DNA of 16,499 bases from Parvularia atlantis (taxonomy: Eukaryota; Opisthokonta; Rotosphaerida), in assembly GCA_943704415.1 (NCBI GenBank), contig CALSCO010002167.1:1-16499 (forward strand), read 5' to 3'. The notes under the pieces were generated by a model that did no database searches, was not told the DNA's origin, and was given only the letters and a program-made list of their open reading frames with translations. Positions 15,543-16,499 of the stretch are shown in pieces (position 1 is the first letter of the stretch; the number at the start of each line of letters is the position of its first letter). The position numbers and the translations under genes are program-made.

Positions 15543-16499
15543 TCAAAACAAGTACACCTTGTGGTGGCTGTAGCTCGTGACCGCGATAGTGCCGCTGACG
15601 GGCGAGATGGCGACGCCAATGCAGGAGCTCATCAGGCCTCGCGCCCAGACGTGCACGCGCTCGCCCTCGAGCGTCCAGGCCGAGGGCTTGTCGTGTTCGC
15701 CCACATCGTGTTCGCCCACAACGAGCACGCGCGCGACCGCGTCCCAGGCAAGGCCGGCGGGGTAGTTGAGCTGGCCCTGGCCGATGTAGCGAATGAACTG
15801 GCCCGTCTCGAGCGCGAGCACTTGAAGGCGGTTGTTGAAGTAATCGCAGCAGACGACGAGCTGCGCGTCCGGGATGGCCACCACTCCGAGCGCGCTGTTG
15901 AACCCGCTGCCCGTCGACGACCAGCGCTGCGAGCCGTCGGCGTTCAAGCGCACGACCTTCTTGGCGTCCCCGCAGCCCACGAGCACCGAGCCGTCGTCCA
16001 GCGCATGCACGCCCCAGGGCCAATCGCATTCGATCGTGCGCTCGACCGCGCCCGTCTCGCCGTTGATCAGCTCCAGGCGCTTGTCGTCACAAAGCGCCAC
16101 CCAAATGCTGCCACTCGGCGTGACAGCGACGCCAAAAGGGGCGCCCGATGTCGCCACGCTGCGCAGATGTGTCCCGTCGGGCGAGAAGAACTGCAGGCGC
16201 TTGTTGTTGCAGTCAGCGACGACCAGCTGACCTTGCGCTGTGAACGTGGCGCCGTACGGGCTGTTCAACTGTCCAGCCGCGTTGCCCGCTGTGCCGTTGC
16301 CGATTGTGCGCACGGGCTGGTCGAGCGTGCGGTAGTCGCGTCCAGCGGGTCCATGCAGCGGCACAATCTTGACCTGGCCCAGCTTGCTCGCGTCCGCCTT
16401 GAGCACGGCCTCGACCGTCAGCTGCGGTCCAAACACCACCGCCGTCGTCTGCGCCACGAGCGGCTCGTCGTTGATCGGCTGCTCCTCGAGCGTCTTCAG
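15543..16499 (-). CDS. NHL-type beta-propeller protein, N-terminus outside window
   Basis: An open frame of 318 codons runs from the window edge (16499) to a TGA at 15543-15545 with no intron. Repeating blades carry the NHL pattern: LNSPYGATFTAQGQLVVADCNNKRLQFF, GAPFGVAVTPSGSIWVALCDDKRLELI, PWGVHALDDGSVLVGCGDAKKVVRL, ALGVVAIPDAQLVVCCDYFNNRLQVL, LNYPAGLAWDAVARVLVVGE and a final IGVAISPVSGTIAVTSY. Each blade is about 45 residues, and six are visible. Such propellers are binding platforms, as in TRIM-NHL proteins. Any RING, B-box or other N-terminal domain would lie beyond the window, so the role is open. The residues before the first blade look like a linker. Confidence 0.85.
   Translation of the reverse strand: MKTLEEQPINDEPLVAQTTAVVFGPQLTVEAVLKADASKLGQVKIVPLHGPAGRDYRTLDQPVRTIGNGTAGNAAGQLNSPYGATFTAQGQLVVADCNNKRLQFFSPDGTHLRSVATSGAPFGVAVTPSGSIWVALCDDKRLELINGETGAVERTIECDWPWGVHALDDGSVLVGCGDAKKVVRLNADGSQRWSSTGSGFNSALGVVAIPDAQLVVCCDYFNNRLQVLALETGQFIRYIGQGQLNYPAGLAWDAVARVLVVGEHDVGEHDKPSAWTLEGERVHVWARGLMSSCIGVAISPVSGTIAVTSYSHHKVYLF
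15691..15720 (+). repeat. Perfect 15-bp tandem duplication in the propeller gene
   Basis: The unit tcgtgttcgcccaca occurs twice head to tail, adding an in-frame five-residue repeat (VGEHD VGEHD) in a loop of a late propeller blade. It looks like a recent slippage event. Confidence 0.95.

Noticed and set aside
1-16499. Bacterial or viral origin of the window; tRNA or rRNA genes
   Set aside because: Dense introns and eukaryote-only families rule out bacteria. I saw no tRNA-like cloverleaf or rRNA segment, though without a search tool small RNA genes could be missed.

Overview
The window is nuclear DNA from a GC-rich, very compact eukaryote, most likely a single-celled heterotroph. The evidence is nine genes split by about 51 short introns (mostly 48-77 nt), all with eukaryote-only products: GATOR1 subunit NPRL2, coronin, a C1-RhoGAP, TMEM230, an ERG2/sigma-1-type protein and Vms1/ANKZF1. 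I cannot name the species. Exon boundaries were worked out by hand from reading frame, splice dinucleotides and remembered family motifs.

Layout. 1-770: a low-GC island (hand count 45% GC over 481-660, against 78% in one sampled coding line) holding the minus-strand relic of an IS607-like transposon. It keeps the first ~31 codons of the serine-recombinase gene and the C-terminal zinc-ribbon/RuvC-III end of a Fanzor/TnpB nuclease. 769-6405: four plus-strand genes in a row, TMEM230, an ERG2-like sterol isomerase/sigma-1 protein, a small type I membrane protein and a C1-RhoGAP. 6481-8155: NPRL2, minus strand, convergent with the RhoGAP gene. 8237-9496: a multispanning J-domain protein, divergent from NPRL2. 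9683-11478: coronin, minus strand. 11811-14029: Vms1/ANKZF1, divergent from coronin. 14057-14763: an unrecognised 181-residue protein. 14790-15249: a small EF-hand protein, minus strand. 15543-16499: an NHL-type beta-propeller protein, minus strand, cut by the window edge.

The genes are not an obvious pathway. Themes are endomembranes (TMEM230, ERG2-like, J protein, the YxxPhi-tailed membrane protein), actin/Rho control (RhoGAP, coronin), nutrient signalling (NPRL2) and ribosome quality control (Vms1). Spacers are tiny: 27 nt between two tandem genes and 26 nt between two convergent ones.

The most notable signals are the IS607/Fanzor relic with a TATA-like promoter, an unusual 5' splice signal (GTGCG in about 34 of 47 GT introns), and four introns best explained as GC-AG.
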